64,000 nt of DNA, from contig NZ_JBBPCC010000008.1 of assembly GCF_038070315.1 (NCBI RefSeq), positions 62,001-126,000 of the forward strand, written 5' to 3'. This document shows, piece after piece, positions 34,572-42,623 of the stretch. Made by a program: the position numbers and the translations under genes. Source of the stretch: Paenibacillus_G filicis. GTDB lineage: Bacteria; Bacillota; Bacilli; Paenibacillales; NBRC-103111. The notes under the pieces are model-generated. The model had not been told where the DNA came from, made no database searches, and worked only from the letters and a program-made list of their open reading frames with translations. Numbering within the stretch: the stretch's first letter is position 1; every line of letters starts with the position of its first letter.

Positions 34572-35216
34572 TTAATAAGCTTTTGACAAGCGAGATTCGA
34601 TACGGTCTAACACATACGAGAAGAACATACTCATCAGCCAGTACATCAGAGCGATGGCGATATAGAACGGCATGGCGACATAATATTGCGCGATTAGCAA
34701 CTGGGCGGCACGCAGCAGCTCGGTCACGGTGACGACGGACACGAGCGACGTCTCCTTCAGCATCCCGACGAACGTATTGCCCATCGGCGGGATCGCCACC
34801 CGGGCAGCCTGAGGCAGCACGACGTGCCTCATTGTCTGCCAGGGCGTCAAGCCCAGAGACTGCGCGGCTTCCGTCTGCCCCTTGGGCACGGATAGAATCG
34901 CGCCGCGGAATGTCTCGGACAAGTAGGCGCCGATGTTGATGCTAAGCGAAATAAAGGCCGCTGTGAGCGGCCCGAGCGTAACCCCGTAGTCGGGTAGTCC
35001 GAAATAGATGATGAAGAGCTGGACCAGAATCGGGGTCCCGCGAATGATGGACACATAACCTCTGGCCAGATTACGGATGAGCCGATTTCCTTTGAGGCGG
35101 GCGATGGCCACGACGATCCCGATGATCAAGCCGAAGAACATTGAGACGATCGTGATCAGCAGCGTATAATACGCGCCCGTCAATAGAAATTGGAAGTTCT
35201 GCAAAACCAGTTCCAT
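34572..35216 (-). CDS. Polar amino-acid ABC transporter permease
   Basis: 214 residues with about five membrane segments. It has the His/Glu/Gln/Arg permease signature IRGTPILVQLFIIYFGLP and the EAA loop EAAQSLGLTPWQTMRHVVLP that contacts the ATPase. Ribosome site GGGAGG. Only one permease gene is present, so it would act as a homodimer. Confidence 0.93.
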   Translation of the reverse strand: MELVLQNFQFLLTGAYYTLLITIVSMFFGLIIGIVVAIARLKGNRLIRNLARGYVSIIRGTPILVQLFIIYFGLPDYGVTLGPLTAAFISLSINIGAYLSETFRGAILSVPKGQTEAAQSLGLTPWQTMRHVVLPQAARVAIPPMGNTFVGMLKETSLVSVVTVTELLRAAQLLIAQYYVAMPFYIAIALMYWLMSMFFSYVLDRIESRLSKAY

Positions 35217-35243
35217 GCCTTACATCCTCCCGGTTGGCGCGGA

Positions 35244-36110
35244 TTAGAAGTTCGGATCTACGCCAAACCATTTTTGGAAAATTTCTTTGAACGTACCGTC
35301 CGTTTTCATCTCAGCCAGCGCTTTATTGATCGCGTCGAGAAGCTCCGGATTGTTCTTGCGGAGGGCGATGCCGGCAAAATCCTCTTTGATCGGGTCGCCG
35401 ACTGCCTTGATCTTGAACTGGTTCTTCTCGACTAACGGCTTGATGGCGAACACGTTGTTGATCGTCGCGTCGATCCGGCCGACGTTCAGGTCCTTCAGCG
35501 ACGTGATGACATCGTTATATGTGGCGATTTCGAAGCTGCCGACCTTCGGCATCGCGGTGTCGCGCAAATATTTCTCGTCGTTCGTGCCGAGCCCGACGCC
35601 GATCTTCTTGCCCTTGAAGTCCTCGAGCTTCTGGATCGTCGTGTTGTCGCTCTTGACGATGACGTTCACTGCGTTTTTCACGTAAGGTGTCGAGAAGTCC
35701 ATCGTTTTCTTACGGTCATCCGTAATCGTAACTTGGCTGACGAGCGCGTCGTATTTATCCTTCTGCAGCCCTTCGATCAGGCCGGAGAATTCGCCGGTGA
35801 TGAATTCCACTTGAACGCCCAGACGCTTGGCTACCGCCTTGGCCACGTCCGCATCGAAGCCGTCGACCTCGTGCTTATCGTTCAGGAAGTTGTAGGGAGC
35901 ATAGGTGCCCATCAGCCCGACACGGATTTTACCGGCCTTCTTGATTTGCTCCAACGAGCCCGATGCGGCTGTTGTTTCTGCCGGTTTATTGCCAGCGTTT
36001 GCGTTCGGAGCCGGAGTTGGAGCCGGCTTGTTCCCGCAGCCCGCGAGCGCGATCACCAGAACGCTGAGCAGCGACGCCGATTTCAAAAACTTGCTTAGGT
36101 GGTTAGACAT
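35244..36110 (-). CDS. Amino-acid ABC transporter substrate-binding lipoprotein
   Basis: 288 residues. Signal peptide with lipobox LAGC (Cys25) anchors it to the membrane outer face. The mature part is a family-3 periplasmic-binding fold: IRVGLMGTYAPYNFLND, GFDADVAKAVAKRLG, KKIGVGLGTND and a C-terminal FKEIFQKWFG. Closest by feel to cystine/glutamine binders (TcyA/TcyK type), but the ligand cannot be read. Ribosome site GAGGAGG. First gene of the operon SBP-permease-ATPase-M24 peptidase. Confidence 0.92.
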   Translation of the reverse strand: MSNHLSKFLKSASLLSVLVIALAGCGNKPAPTPAPNANAGNKPAETTAASGSLEQIKKAGKIRVGLMGTYAPYNFLNDKHEVDGFDADVAKAVAKRLGVQVEFITGEFSGLIEGLQKDKYDALVSQVTITDDRKKTMDFSTPYVKNAVNVIVKSDNTTIQKLEDFKGKKIGVGLGTNDEKYLRDTAMPKVGSFEIATYNDVITSLKDLNVGRIDATINNVFAIKPLVEKNQFKIKAVGDPIKEDFAGIALRKNNPELLDAINKALAEMKTDGTFKEIFQKWFGVDPNF

Positions 36111-36166
36111 AACAGTTGCCTCCTCGAGTCTTCTAAGATGTTGGTTTATAGCGATATAACGGCAGG

Positions 36167-36793
36167 TTATCCGAGCAATCCCCGGAATTCGAATTTGGCG
36201 GTTTCTTCAGCTATGGCTCCAGGTGAATAAGGCGATTGGTAATCCACGTCGTGCATCGGCCCGAACAGCCACTTGGACAGCACGCCGGTAATGAGACAGA
36301 CCAGAATGTTGGCCCGTAGCGCCAGGTCGTGAGCAGCAGGAAGCATACCGAGCTCGGTAGCCCGCTGTATATTGTTCTTGAACGCTTCCTCGAAGGCAAT
36401 CCAGGTCTGCGAGACGGCTTCCCGGATCGGCGGGTCAGCGCCCTGGCCCTTCATGAGCAGCAGAGCCATCAGATCCCGATTCTGGTCGGCGAACGTGAAT
36501 AAGTCCGTTAGCAATCGCGCGGACGAACTCACCATGTCGTCCACCGTACCCGCATGCTTGCGGTAGCCTTGCTGGATGACTTCGATTAGCTTCGCTTTAC
36601 CGCTCTCGATGATCTCCAGCGCGAGCTGCTCCTTGCTTGGATAATGCCAGTAGAAGGTACCTTGCGACACCCCAGACGCCTTGACGATGTCTGAAATCTT
36701 GGTGCCGTGATAGCCCTTGCGGGCAAATAAGTCGAGCGCCACAGCCATTAATTGCTGACGGCGGTTCTGATCTTGTTCCGGTAAAGCAGGCAG
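36167..36793 (-). CDS. TetR-family regulator with probable CTG start
   Basis: About 208 residues. HTH region RRQQLMAVALDLFARKGYHG, TKISDIVKASGVSQGTFYWHY, then a variable ligand domain. The first ATG in frame (36748) would cut helix 1, and the frame extends upstream as LPALPEQDQNRRQQL. I therefore infer a CTG start at 36793, downstream of a GAGAGGGG-type site. A strong promoter (36853-36881) and an operator-like palindrome (36814-36833) precede it, so it is likely autoregulated. Upstream and codirectional with the ABC/M24 operon (57-bp gap), which it may control. Confidence 0.82.
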   Translation of the reverse strand: MPALPEQDQNRRQQLMAVALDLFARKGYHGTKISDIVKASGVSQGTFYWHYPSKEQLALEIIESGKAKLIEVIQQGYRKHAGTVDDMVSSSARLLTDLFTFADQNRDLMALLLMKGQGADPPIREAVSQTWIAFEEAFKNNIQRATELGMLPAAHDLALRANILVCLITGVLSKWLFGPMHDVDYQSPYSPGAIAEETAKFEFRGLLG

Positions 36794-36813
36794 CTTCCAT
36801 CGCCCCTCTCCAC

Positions 36814-36833
36814 TTGACTGATTAGTCAGTTAA
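36814..36833. promoter_or_regulatory. TetR-type operator palindrome
   Basis: TTGACTGATTAGTCAGTTAA, with 8 of 10 symmetrical base pairs, lies between the promoter and start of the tetR gene. Confidence 0.65.
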
Positions 36834-36852
36834 GGCTAATTCCGATGGGCTT

Positions 36853-36881
36853 ACTATATTTTAAAGCTGTCTTTCTGTCAA
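36853..36881 (-). promoter_or_regulatory. Promoter of the tetR gene
   Basis: Minus strand TTGACA (complement of 36876-36881), 17-bp spacer, TATAGT (complement of 36853-36858): a near-consensus sigma-A promoter. Confidence 0.75.
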
Positions 36882-36994
36882 GACCCAATCTGCGAACATT
36901 GTCGAATGCTGGATGGCGTTGACTATAGAATATCCCAAGGAAACAAAAGCTATCCAGATGTTATGGCCTAGGTACCCTGCACACTAACCTTTAT

Positions 36995-37025
36995 GTAAGT
37001 ACCTGAACTAAAAGTGCATACTTAC
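36995..37025. promoter_or_regulatory. Inverted repeat upstream of the quinone reductase, probable HxlR site
   Basis: GTAAGTA (36995-37001) and TACTTAC (37019-37025). The motif TGCATACTT (37015-37023) recurs at 38088-38096 upstream of the hxlR gene. Confidence 0.5.
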
Positions 37026-37081
37026 TTATTTGCACGGTGCGATTTATACTCTGGAAGTAAATCCTGAAGGAGGTCATACTC

Positions 37082-37609
37082 ATGAAAACTTTGATTATTG
37101 TAGCGCACCCTAGTCTGGAGAAGTCCGTTGTAAATAAGCGTTGGGTAGAAGAGCTGAGCAAGTATCCTGACAAGTATACGGTGCACGAATTGTATAAGGT
37201 GTATCCGGACGGCAATGTGGATGTGGAAAAGGAGCAGCAACTCATTGAATCCCACGACCATCTTATTCTGCAGTTCCCGATCTATTGGTTTAATTGTCCG
37301 CCGCTTCTTAAAAAATGGCTCGACGATGTGTTAGCGTATGGCTGGGCCTATGGCTCCAATGGGGATAAACTGAAGAGTCGCAAAGCGGGGTTAGCCGTAT
37401 CTGCCGGAATTGATGAAGAAGATTACCGGGAAGAAGGGAAATACCATTATACGCTGGAGCAATTGTTAGCTCCCTTCGAAACGACCTTTCGGTACTGCAA
37501 GGCTGATTACCGTTCGTTCTTTGCGTTTTATGGTACAGAAAATGAGACGCCAGCAGACGACTTGGAACAAAGCGCACGCCAATATTTGAATTTTATCGAT
37601 AGCCTGTAA
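37082..37609 (+). CDS. NAD(P)H quinone oxidoreductase, flavodoxin-like (YwrO/KefF type)
   Basis: 175 residues. Starts MKTLIIVAHPSLEKSVVNKR (FMN/FAD phosphate loop), then LILQFPIYWFNCPPLLKKWLD, the flavin-binding signature of the DT-diaphorase-like family. It reduces quinones by two electrons and so protects against electrophiles. Ribosome site GAAGGAGG. The HxlR gene lies convergently 80 bp downstream and shares an upstream motif, indicating a regulator-target pair. Confidence 0.9.
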   Translation: MKTLIIVAHPSLEKSVVNKRWVEELSKYPDKYTVHELYKVYPDGNVDVEKEQQLIESHDHLILQFPIYWFNCPPLLKKWLDDVLAYGWAYGSNGDKLKSRKAGLAVSAGIDEEDYREEGKYHYTLEQLLAPFETTFRYCKADYRSFFAFYGTENETPADDLEQSARQYLNFIDSL

Positions 37610-37634
37610 GCGGCAGATGTAGTGAAGATGACAA

Positions 37635-37668
37635 AAAGAAGTATGTTCCAATTAGGACATACTTCTTT
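37635..37668. terminator. Bidirectional terminator between quinone reductase and hxlR
   Basis: AAAGAAGTATGT and ACATACTTCTTT form a 12-bp stem between convergent genes. Confidence 0.8.
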
Positions 37669-37688
37669 GGCTATCAGATGAGCCGAGC

Positions 37689-38048
37689 CTACCGCGGCAC
37701 AGTCTCCAGAGCAGGCAAACCGTTCTTTTCTCCCCACTCACACATCATGTTTAACAAGGGAAGGAGAGACAGACCCCGTTCCGTTAGAGAATACTCAACT
37801 CGTGGGGGGACTTGAGGGAATTCCTTGCGCAGGATCAGGCCATCCGCCTCCAGCTCTTTTAACATGACACTTAGCGATTTGAAAGAGATCGTGCCGATGC
37901 TTCTCCTCAGCTCATTATGCCGTAAAACTTTATGTTCAGCCAGCCAATACATAATAATCATTTTGTATTTTCCGCCGATTAATGACAAGGTATACCCGAA
38001 TCCCGTATCTTTTAGCGCCACACCAGTAGGAACACAGCTTTCACTCAT
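37689..38048 (-). CDS. HxlR-family regulator
   Basis: 119 residues. HTH with LSLIGGKYKMIIMYWLAE, NELRRSIGTISFKSLSVML and PRVEYSLTERG. Cys5 near the N-terminus could be the redox-sensing residue of the YodB-type. Ribosome site AAGGAG on the minus strand. The TGCATACTT motif in its promoter region (38088-38096) is shared with the quinone reductase gene, which it probably represses. Confidence 0.88.
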   Translation of the reverse strand: MSESCVPTGVALKDTGFGYTLSLIGGKYKMIIMYWLAEHKVLRHNELRRSIGTISFKSLSVMLKELEADGLILRKEFPQVPPRVEYSLTERGLSLLPLLNMMCEWGEKNGLPALETVPR

Positions 38049-38275
38049 CCATTACACTCTCCTTGGGGTGGATATAGGTTACATATATGCATACTTCATA
38101 TTTTACAGGGATATGGGATAGGGGTAAAGTAAGCTTGAAAATAAGTAAAAAACCGAAATGTTTTTCTCTTTTTCCCGATCCCTTACACCTTTATGATGAT
38201 GAAAGTAATCAAATCCGAGGACTTTCTTTCATAAGCTAAACGTATGATGAGAGGGCAAGGGAGGAAATCAACCTA

Positions 38276-39052
38276 ATGTACCGCATACTTCAACTCCTAC
38301 ATTTTGGCTATCATCAAGCAATGAGCTGCCTGTTTCCGGTTGCAATTTTTGGAACTTTAGCGATATCCCGCGTGATCGAGGTGCCTTTTCTTTACCGGTA
38401 CGATGCCATTCTTCTCATCCTGCTTGCCGTGCAGTACCTGATGTACCGCAGTGGACTGGAGACACGCGATGAAATTAAAGTCATCTGTGTCTTTCATCTC
38501 ATAGGCTTGCTGCTGGAAATTTATAAGGTCAGGATGGGATCATGGTCATACCCGGAGCCTGGGTTAACGAAGGTGTTCGGTGTACCGCTCTATAGCGGAT
38601 TTATGTATGCAAGTGTAGCAAGCTTTATGTGCCAGGTGTGGCGCAGACTGAGGATGGACATGACCGGCTGGCCGGGACTTGCTTCTGCAGGACTGCTGGG
38701 AGGAGCCATCTATCTGAACTTTTTCACGCATCATTTCATTCCGGATTTTCGTTGGTGGCTGACAGGGCTTGTCTGTATCGTTTTTTGGAAGACATGGATC
38801 ATCTATCGGGTACGGATGGTGACGTATCGCATGCCATTAACGGTTGCTTTTATGCTGGTAGGTTTTTTCATCTGGTTAGCTGAGAACATTGCTACATTTC
38901 TGGGCGCTTGGACGTACCCTGACCAACAGCAAACTTGGCATCTTGTTAGCTTCAGTAAGATCAGCTCGTGGTTCCTGCTGGTTATCATCAGCGTCATCAT
39001 TGTTGCACAACTTAAACATGTGAAGGCTGGCAGGAAGACGAAAGAGGGCTAA
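38276..39052 (+). CDS. DUF817 integral membrane protein (YoaT-like)
   Basis: 258 residues, about eight hydrophobic segments. Conserved-looking stretches are FHLIGLLLEIYKVRMGSWSY, GVPLYSGFMYASVASFM and WLAENIATFLGAWTYP, matching the DUF817 family to which B. subtilis YoaT belongs. Function unknown. Ribosome site GGGAGGA, stand-alone unit followed by the marR promoter. Confidence 0.82.
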   Translation: MYRILQLLHFGYHQAMSCLFPVAIFGTLAISRVIEVPFLYRYDAILLILLAVQYLMYRSGLETRDEIKVICVFHLIGLLLEIYKVRMGSWSYPEPGLTKVFGVPLYSGFMYASVASFMCQVWRRLRMDMTGWPGLASAGLLGGAIYLNFFTHHFIPDFRWWLTGLVCIVFWKTWIIYRVRMVTYRMPLTVAFMLVGFFIWLAENIATFLGAWTYPDQQQTWHLVSFSKISSWFLLVIISVIIVAQLKHVKAGRKTKEG

Positions 39053-39100
39053 CTCGTCAGGCAGAATACCTATTTGATAATCAGGCTTAGTTTCTTTATC

Positions 39101-39129
39101 TTGAAATTTGTTTGACATCAAACTATAAT
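39101..39129 (+). promoter_or_regulatory. Promoter of marR, giving a leaderless transcript
   Basis: TTGAAA (39101-39106), 17-bp spacer, TATAAT (39124-39129). The marR ATG starts 6 bases after the -10 box, so initiation at the usual distance would begin at or next to the ATG. Confidence 0.7.
39110..39123. promoter_or_regulatory. MarR operator 1
   Basis: GTTTGACATCAAAC: GTTTGA/TCAAAC arms around CA, placed inside the marR promoter spacer, ideal for autorepression. Matches the perfect palindrome at 39575-39590. Confidence 0.7.
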
Positions 39130-39135
39130 CTAGCT

Positions 39136-39558
39136 ATGGAAATTAGAGATGGCATTTCGTTGATATCGAAAATTAGAGAGAAAGTGAATCGGTTTATTGT
39201 CACAGAGATGATGAAGCATGGGATAGAAGGCATAGGTACCTCGCATGGCGATATCTTCTATGCGCTATTCCAGAATCCCAGGCTCACGATGGCCGATATC
39301 GCTCAGAAGATCAATAAGGATAAGTCCACAGTTACCGCACTTGTCGACAAGTTGGCTCGACTCGGTTATGTGGCCAAGGAAAGGGATAGCGAGGATACGA
39401 GGGTTGTCTATGTGGCTCTAACCGCTAAGGGGAGTGAGCTGAGGCCTGTCTTCGAATCCATATCCCAAGACATGCTGGACGTGTTTTACTTCAACATTTC
39501 TGAACAAGAGAAAAAAGATCTGCTTCACATTTTAAAAAAGATCCACGGGAATTTTTAA
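39136..39558 (+). CDS. MarR-family regulator
   Basis: 140 residues. wHTH: MADIAQKINKDKSTVTALVD, KLARLGYVAKERDSEDTRVV, flanked by dimerisation helices. ATG 39136 is inferred from position; there is no ribosome site, in keeping with a leaderless mRNA (see promoter). An upstream in-frame TTG (39112) lies within the promoter. The alpha/beta hydrolase follows 48 bp downstream behind a second operator, so the pair forms a self-contained regulatory module. Confidence 0.88.
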   Translation: MEIRDGISLISKIREKVNRFIVTEMMKHGIEGIGTSHGDIFYALFQNPRLTMADIAQKINKDKSTVTALVDKLARLGYVAKERDSEDTRVVYVALTAKGSELRPVFESISQDMLDVFYFNISEQEKKDLLHILKKIHGNF

Positions 39559-39574
39559 ATTTTTTTCGATATAT

Positions 39575-39590
39575 AGTTTGATATCAAACT
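39575..39590. promoter_or_regulatory. MarR operator 2
   Basis: AGTTTGATATCAAACT is a perfect 16-bp palindrome between marR and the hydrolase gene, 17 bp before the hydrolase start. Confidence 0.75.
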
Positions 39591-39606
39591 AAACGAAGGA
39601 GAGGAT

Positions 39607-40434
39607 ATGATCATGAGAGATTTTGCGAAGGAATTGCCCAGTCATACGGAGATATACATCGGTGAACATGATTTATTTGTAGAGATATTCGAGGGAGATG
39701 CTCTCCCCGGTGCAGTTCAGCCAAGGCCTCCGTTGTTATTTGTACACGGTGCTTATACAGGAAGCTGGATGTGGAGCAAGTATGTCCCGCACTTCATCCG
39801 AGCAGGGTGGACCTGCTACGTCATGAACTTGAGAAGTCACTACAAGAGTAGGCTGCTGGATATGACGAAGATCACGTTCGATGATTATCTGGAGGATATA
39901 CGCGAGATTATCGCGGCGTGCGGTGTTCCGCCGATTCTTGTCGGCTTCAGCATGGGAGGGATCTTAAGTCAGAAGCTGGCCGAAACCACCCTGATCGCCG
40001 GGCTGGTATTAATCGATTCCGTCATAAGCCGAGAGGTTTTTGAAGCCGTACCTTACGAGCAGATGGACTGGATGGCACAGGGACTCATACTGCCTGCCCC
40101 GGTACGTGAAGAGATTTCAAGCCTAGATGAAACGGCTGACGACATCGAGTTTCAAAGAAAATATTTGACTATGGAGTCATCGAAGGCGTTTGGGGCTTTT
40201 GTTTTTTCAAGCGAAGCCAAGGGCATATCCATAGATAGCAGGTCGATTGTTTGCCCATGCCTGGTGGTCAAGGCAGTAGGCTGTGAGGATGACGACCGCC
40301 GGGGCCTCGTGACAGCGGAGCATCTCCGTGCTGAATATAAAGGGCTGTGGCATACCACCCATACCGGCGTGCTCGTAGGGCAGCGATATAGGGAAGCGGT
40401 GGATACGATCCTAGATTGGTTAAAAAGATATTGA
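39607..40434 (+). CDS. Alpha/beta hydrolase
   Basis: 275 residues. Oxyanion region LLFVHGAYTGSWMWSKYV, nucleophile elbow VGFSMGG (Ser), C-terminal His in LWHTTHTG. Cytosolic esterase- or lyase-like enzyme with unknown substrate; MarR control suggests an aromatic or toxic ester. Ribosome site GAAGGAGAGG. Starts at ATG 39607 (ATG 39613 is also possible). Confidence 0.88.
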   Translation: MIMRDFAKELPSHTEIYIGEHDLFVEIFEGDALPGAVQPRPPLLFVHGAYTGSWMWSKYVPHFIRAGWTCYVMNLRSHYKSRLLDMTKITFDDYLEDIREIIAACGVPPILVGFSMGGILSQKLAETTLIAGLVLIDSVISREVFEAVPYEQMDWMAQGLILPAPVREEISSLDETADDIEFQRKYLTMESSKAFGAFVFSSEAKGISIDSRSIVCPCLVVKAVGCEDDDRRGLVTAEHLRAEYKGLWHTTHTGVLVGQRYREAVDTILDWLKRY

Positions 40435-40937
40435 AATGGACTCGTCCTCGGCTCCATAAGCCCTCAGCGGATGCCTTCGTCTGTCTGAAAGACTATGTAC
40501 GGCTTGTCGGCGAACTCGAGGCTGAGAAGGACATGCTGCATAAACATTCACAACTGGAAACCCCGATACGTAAGATGGTGGAAGAGAGCCTGGGTGAGGG
40601 TGTAGATGAGACGACTTCGTTCGTAGGAACTGGCGATCCTCAGAAACGTTGTCGGCTCTATGAATATCGGATTAAGGATGGCAATTACCCTTCGGGAGCG
40701 TCTTATCGGCCCTCAGCGGGAGACCGCCGTTAAACTTGTTCAGCAGACATTAATGGCTTATACTAGGATTAAGGGAATTAAATTAATATTTTAATCTATT
40801 ATTAATAGTGATACACTAGCATTAGGTTATTACGATACAGAAAAAATGTGTGACTAGCCTGCGCCCTGTCTTGCTGTGGCGCCTAAGCCCGTGCGCTACA
40901 TTCTTTCTGCAAACTTTAGGGTATAAGGACGGTAAAA

Positions 40938-42458
40938 ATGAGTAACCGACAAACTAAAACAGACGTAATCTTAATTGGCGCAGGAATCATGAGCGCTACG
41001 TTGGGGTCGCTGCTGAAAGAATTAGTACCGGACTGGGAAATCACAGTGCTTGAAAGGCGAGAGAAGGCAGGCGAGGAAAGCTCCAACGAATGGAATAATG
41101 CGGGAACCGGGCATTCATCACTATGCGAGCTTAACTACACCGTTGAAAAACCGGACGGTTCCATAGATATTAGCAAAGCGATAAAGGTTAATGAAGAGTA
41201 TCAGGTATCGAGGCAATTTTGGTCGTATCTAGTGAACAGCAAGCTGATCCGCAATCCGAAGGATTTTATCAGTCCCGTGCCTCATATGAGCTTTGTCCAA
41301 GGGGAAGACGATGTAGCTTTTCTGAAAAAACGTTTCGATGCGTTGTCCAGCCACCCCCTATTCCAAGGGATGGAATTTTCCGATGATCCGGAAAAACTGA
41401 AGGAATGGACGCCGCTCATGATGAAAGACCGCAAAGTGAATAAACCTATCGCCGCAACTAAAATTGACTCTGGAACGGATGTCAACTTTGGTGCTTTAAC
41501 GCGCATATTGTTCGACCACCTGAAGAGCAAAAACGTCAATATTAAATTCAAGCAAAATGTGGATGATATTAAACGTACCAGCGACGGCTTGTGGGAATTG
41601 AAGGTTCGTAATGTCGATAGCGGTAATGTTGAGCGCCATTCGGCCAAATTCGTCTTTATCGGCGGCGGCGGCGGAAGCTTGCACTTGCTGCAAAAGTCCG
41701 ATATTCCTGAAGGTAAAGGGATCGGCGGATTTCCGGTAAGCGGACTGTTTATGGTCTGTAAGAAACCGGATATTGTCGCACAGCATCAGGCCAAAGTATA
41801 CGGAAAAGCTGCGATCGGCGCGCCTCCGATGTCTGTCCCTCATCTGGATACTCGGGTGATCGACAAGAAGGAATCGTTATTCTTTGGGCCGTTTGCCGGC
41901 TTCTCGCCGAAGTTTCTCAAGCACGGCTCCATGCTGGATTTGATCACTTCCGTAAAGCCGCATAACCTGGTCACGATGCTCGCGGCAGGTGTGAAGAACG
42001 TTCCGTTGACCACCTACCTGATCAAGGAAGTTATGCAGTCCAAAGAAAAACGCATGGAGGCTTTGCGGGAATTTGTCCCGAATGCCAAGAGCGAGGATTG
42101 GGAACTGGTCGTCGCGGGTCAGCGTGTGCAGATTATTAAAGATACGGCTGCCGGCAAAGGAACACTTCAATTCGGTACGGAGGTCATTAGTGCCGCGGAT
42201 GGCTCGATAGCTGCACTGCTTGGCGCTTCACCGGGTGCTTCTACCGCCGTTTCCGTCATGGTGGAGATCATCCAAAAATGCTTCCCTCAGCATTTAAAAG
42301 CTTGGGAGCCGAAATTAAAAGAGATGATTCCTTCGTATGGCGTGTCCCTGTCGAAGCATCCGGAGATTGTCCAGGATATTCATACATCCACAGCGCGGGC
42401 GCTTGGTCTGGCAGGCAAAGAACAAGCGAATCCGAATAAGCAAAAATCTATCGTTTGA
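40938..42458 (+). CDS. mqo: Malate:quinone oxidoreductase
   Basis: 506 residues. FAD-binding start DVILIGAGIMSATLGSLLKE, then EESSNEWNNAGTGHSSLCEL, KFVFIGGGGGSLHLLQKSDI and GIGGFPVSGLFMVC, all hallmarks of Mqo. Peripheral membrane enzyme oxidising malate to oxaloacetate and feeding electrons to menaquinone. Weak ribosome site (AAGGAC). Stand-alone gene with terminator. The gap 40435-40937 holds an unassigned open frame. Confidence 0.96.
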   Translation: MSNRQTKTDVILIGAGIMSATLGSLLKELVPDWEITVLERREKAGEESSNEWNNAGTGHSSLCELNYTVEKPDGSIDISKAIKVNEEYQVSRQFWSYLVNSKLIRNPKDFISPVPHMSFVQGEDDVAFLKKRFDALSSHPLFQGMEFSDDPEKLKEWTPLMMKDRKVNKPIAATKIDSGTDVNFGALTRILFDHLKSKNVNIKFKQNVDDIKRTSDGLWELKVRNVDSGNVERHSAKFVFIGGGGGSLHLLQKSDIPEGKGIGGFPVSGLFMVCKKPDIVAQHQAKVYGKAAIGAPPMSVPHLDTRVIDKKESLFFGPFAGFSPKFLKHGSMLDLITSVKPHNLVTMLAAGVKNVPLTTYLIKEVMQSKEKRMEALREFVPNAKSEDWELVVAGQRVQIIKDTAAGKGTLQFGTEVISAADGSIAALLGASPGASTAVSVMVEIIQKCFPQHLKAWEPKLKEMIPSYGVSLSKHPEIVQDIHTSTARALGLAGKEQANPNKQKSIV

Positions 42459-42464
42459 TTAAGG

Positions 42465-42503
42465 AAGCATAGATGGCCGTTTAGGCCATTTATGCTTTTT
42501 TTT
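42465..42503 (+). terminator. Terminator after mqo
   Basis: AAGCATAGATGGCC GTTTA GGCCATTTATGCTT followed by T8: long stem with one mismatch. Confidence 0.92.
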
Positions 42504-42623
42504 GTTGGCGCAATTAGCTCCGCAACATCAAATTTTCAGCAATAAAGAGCAAGAACTGCCGGATGAAAAGAGTTATTCTGAATATCTTGCAGGGCAGAAT
42601 CGGGGGAGAAAGGATGATAGCTT

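Noticed and set aside
36597..36800. 67-codon minus-strand frame starting with ATG at 36800 opposite the TetR start
   Set aside because: It is out of frame with the TetR protein and reads as non-protein sequence. Mentioned only as a possible sign of a frameshift at the TetR start.
40416..40733. 105-codon plus-strand frame after the alpha/beta hydrolase
   Set aside because: The sequence looks protein-like in part (KPSADAFVCLKDYVRLVGEL), but it overlaps the hydrolase stop, has no ribosome site and its second half reads poorly. Possibly an eroded gene; not enough to annotate.
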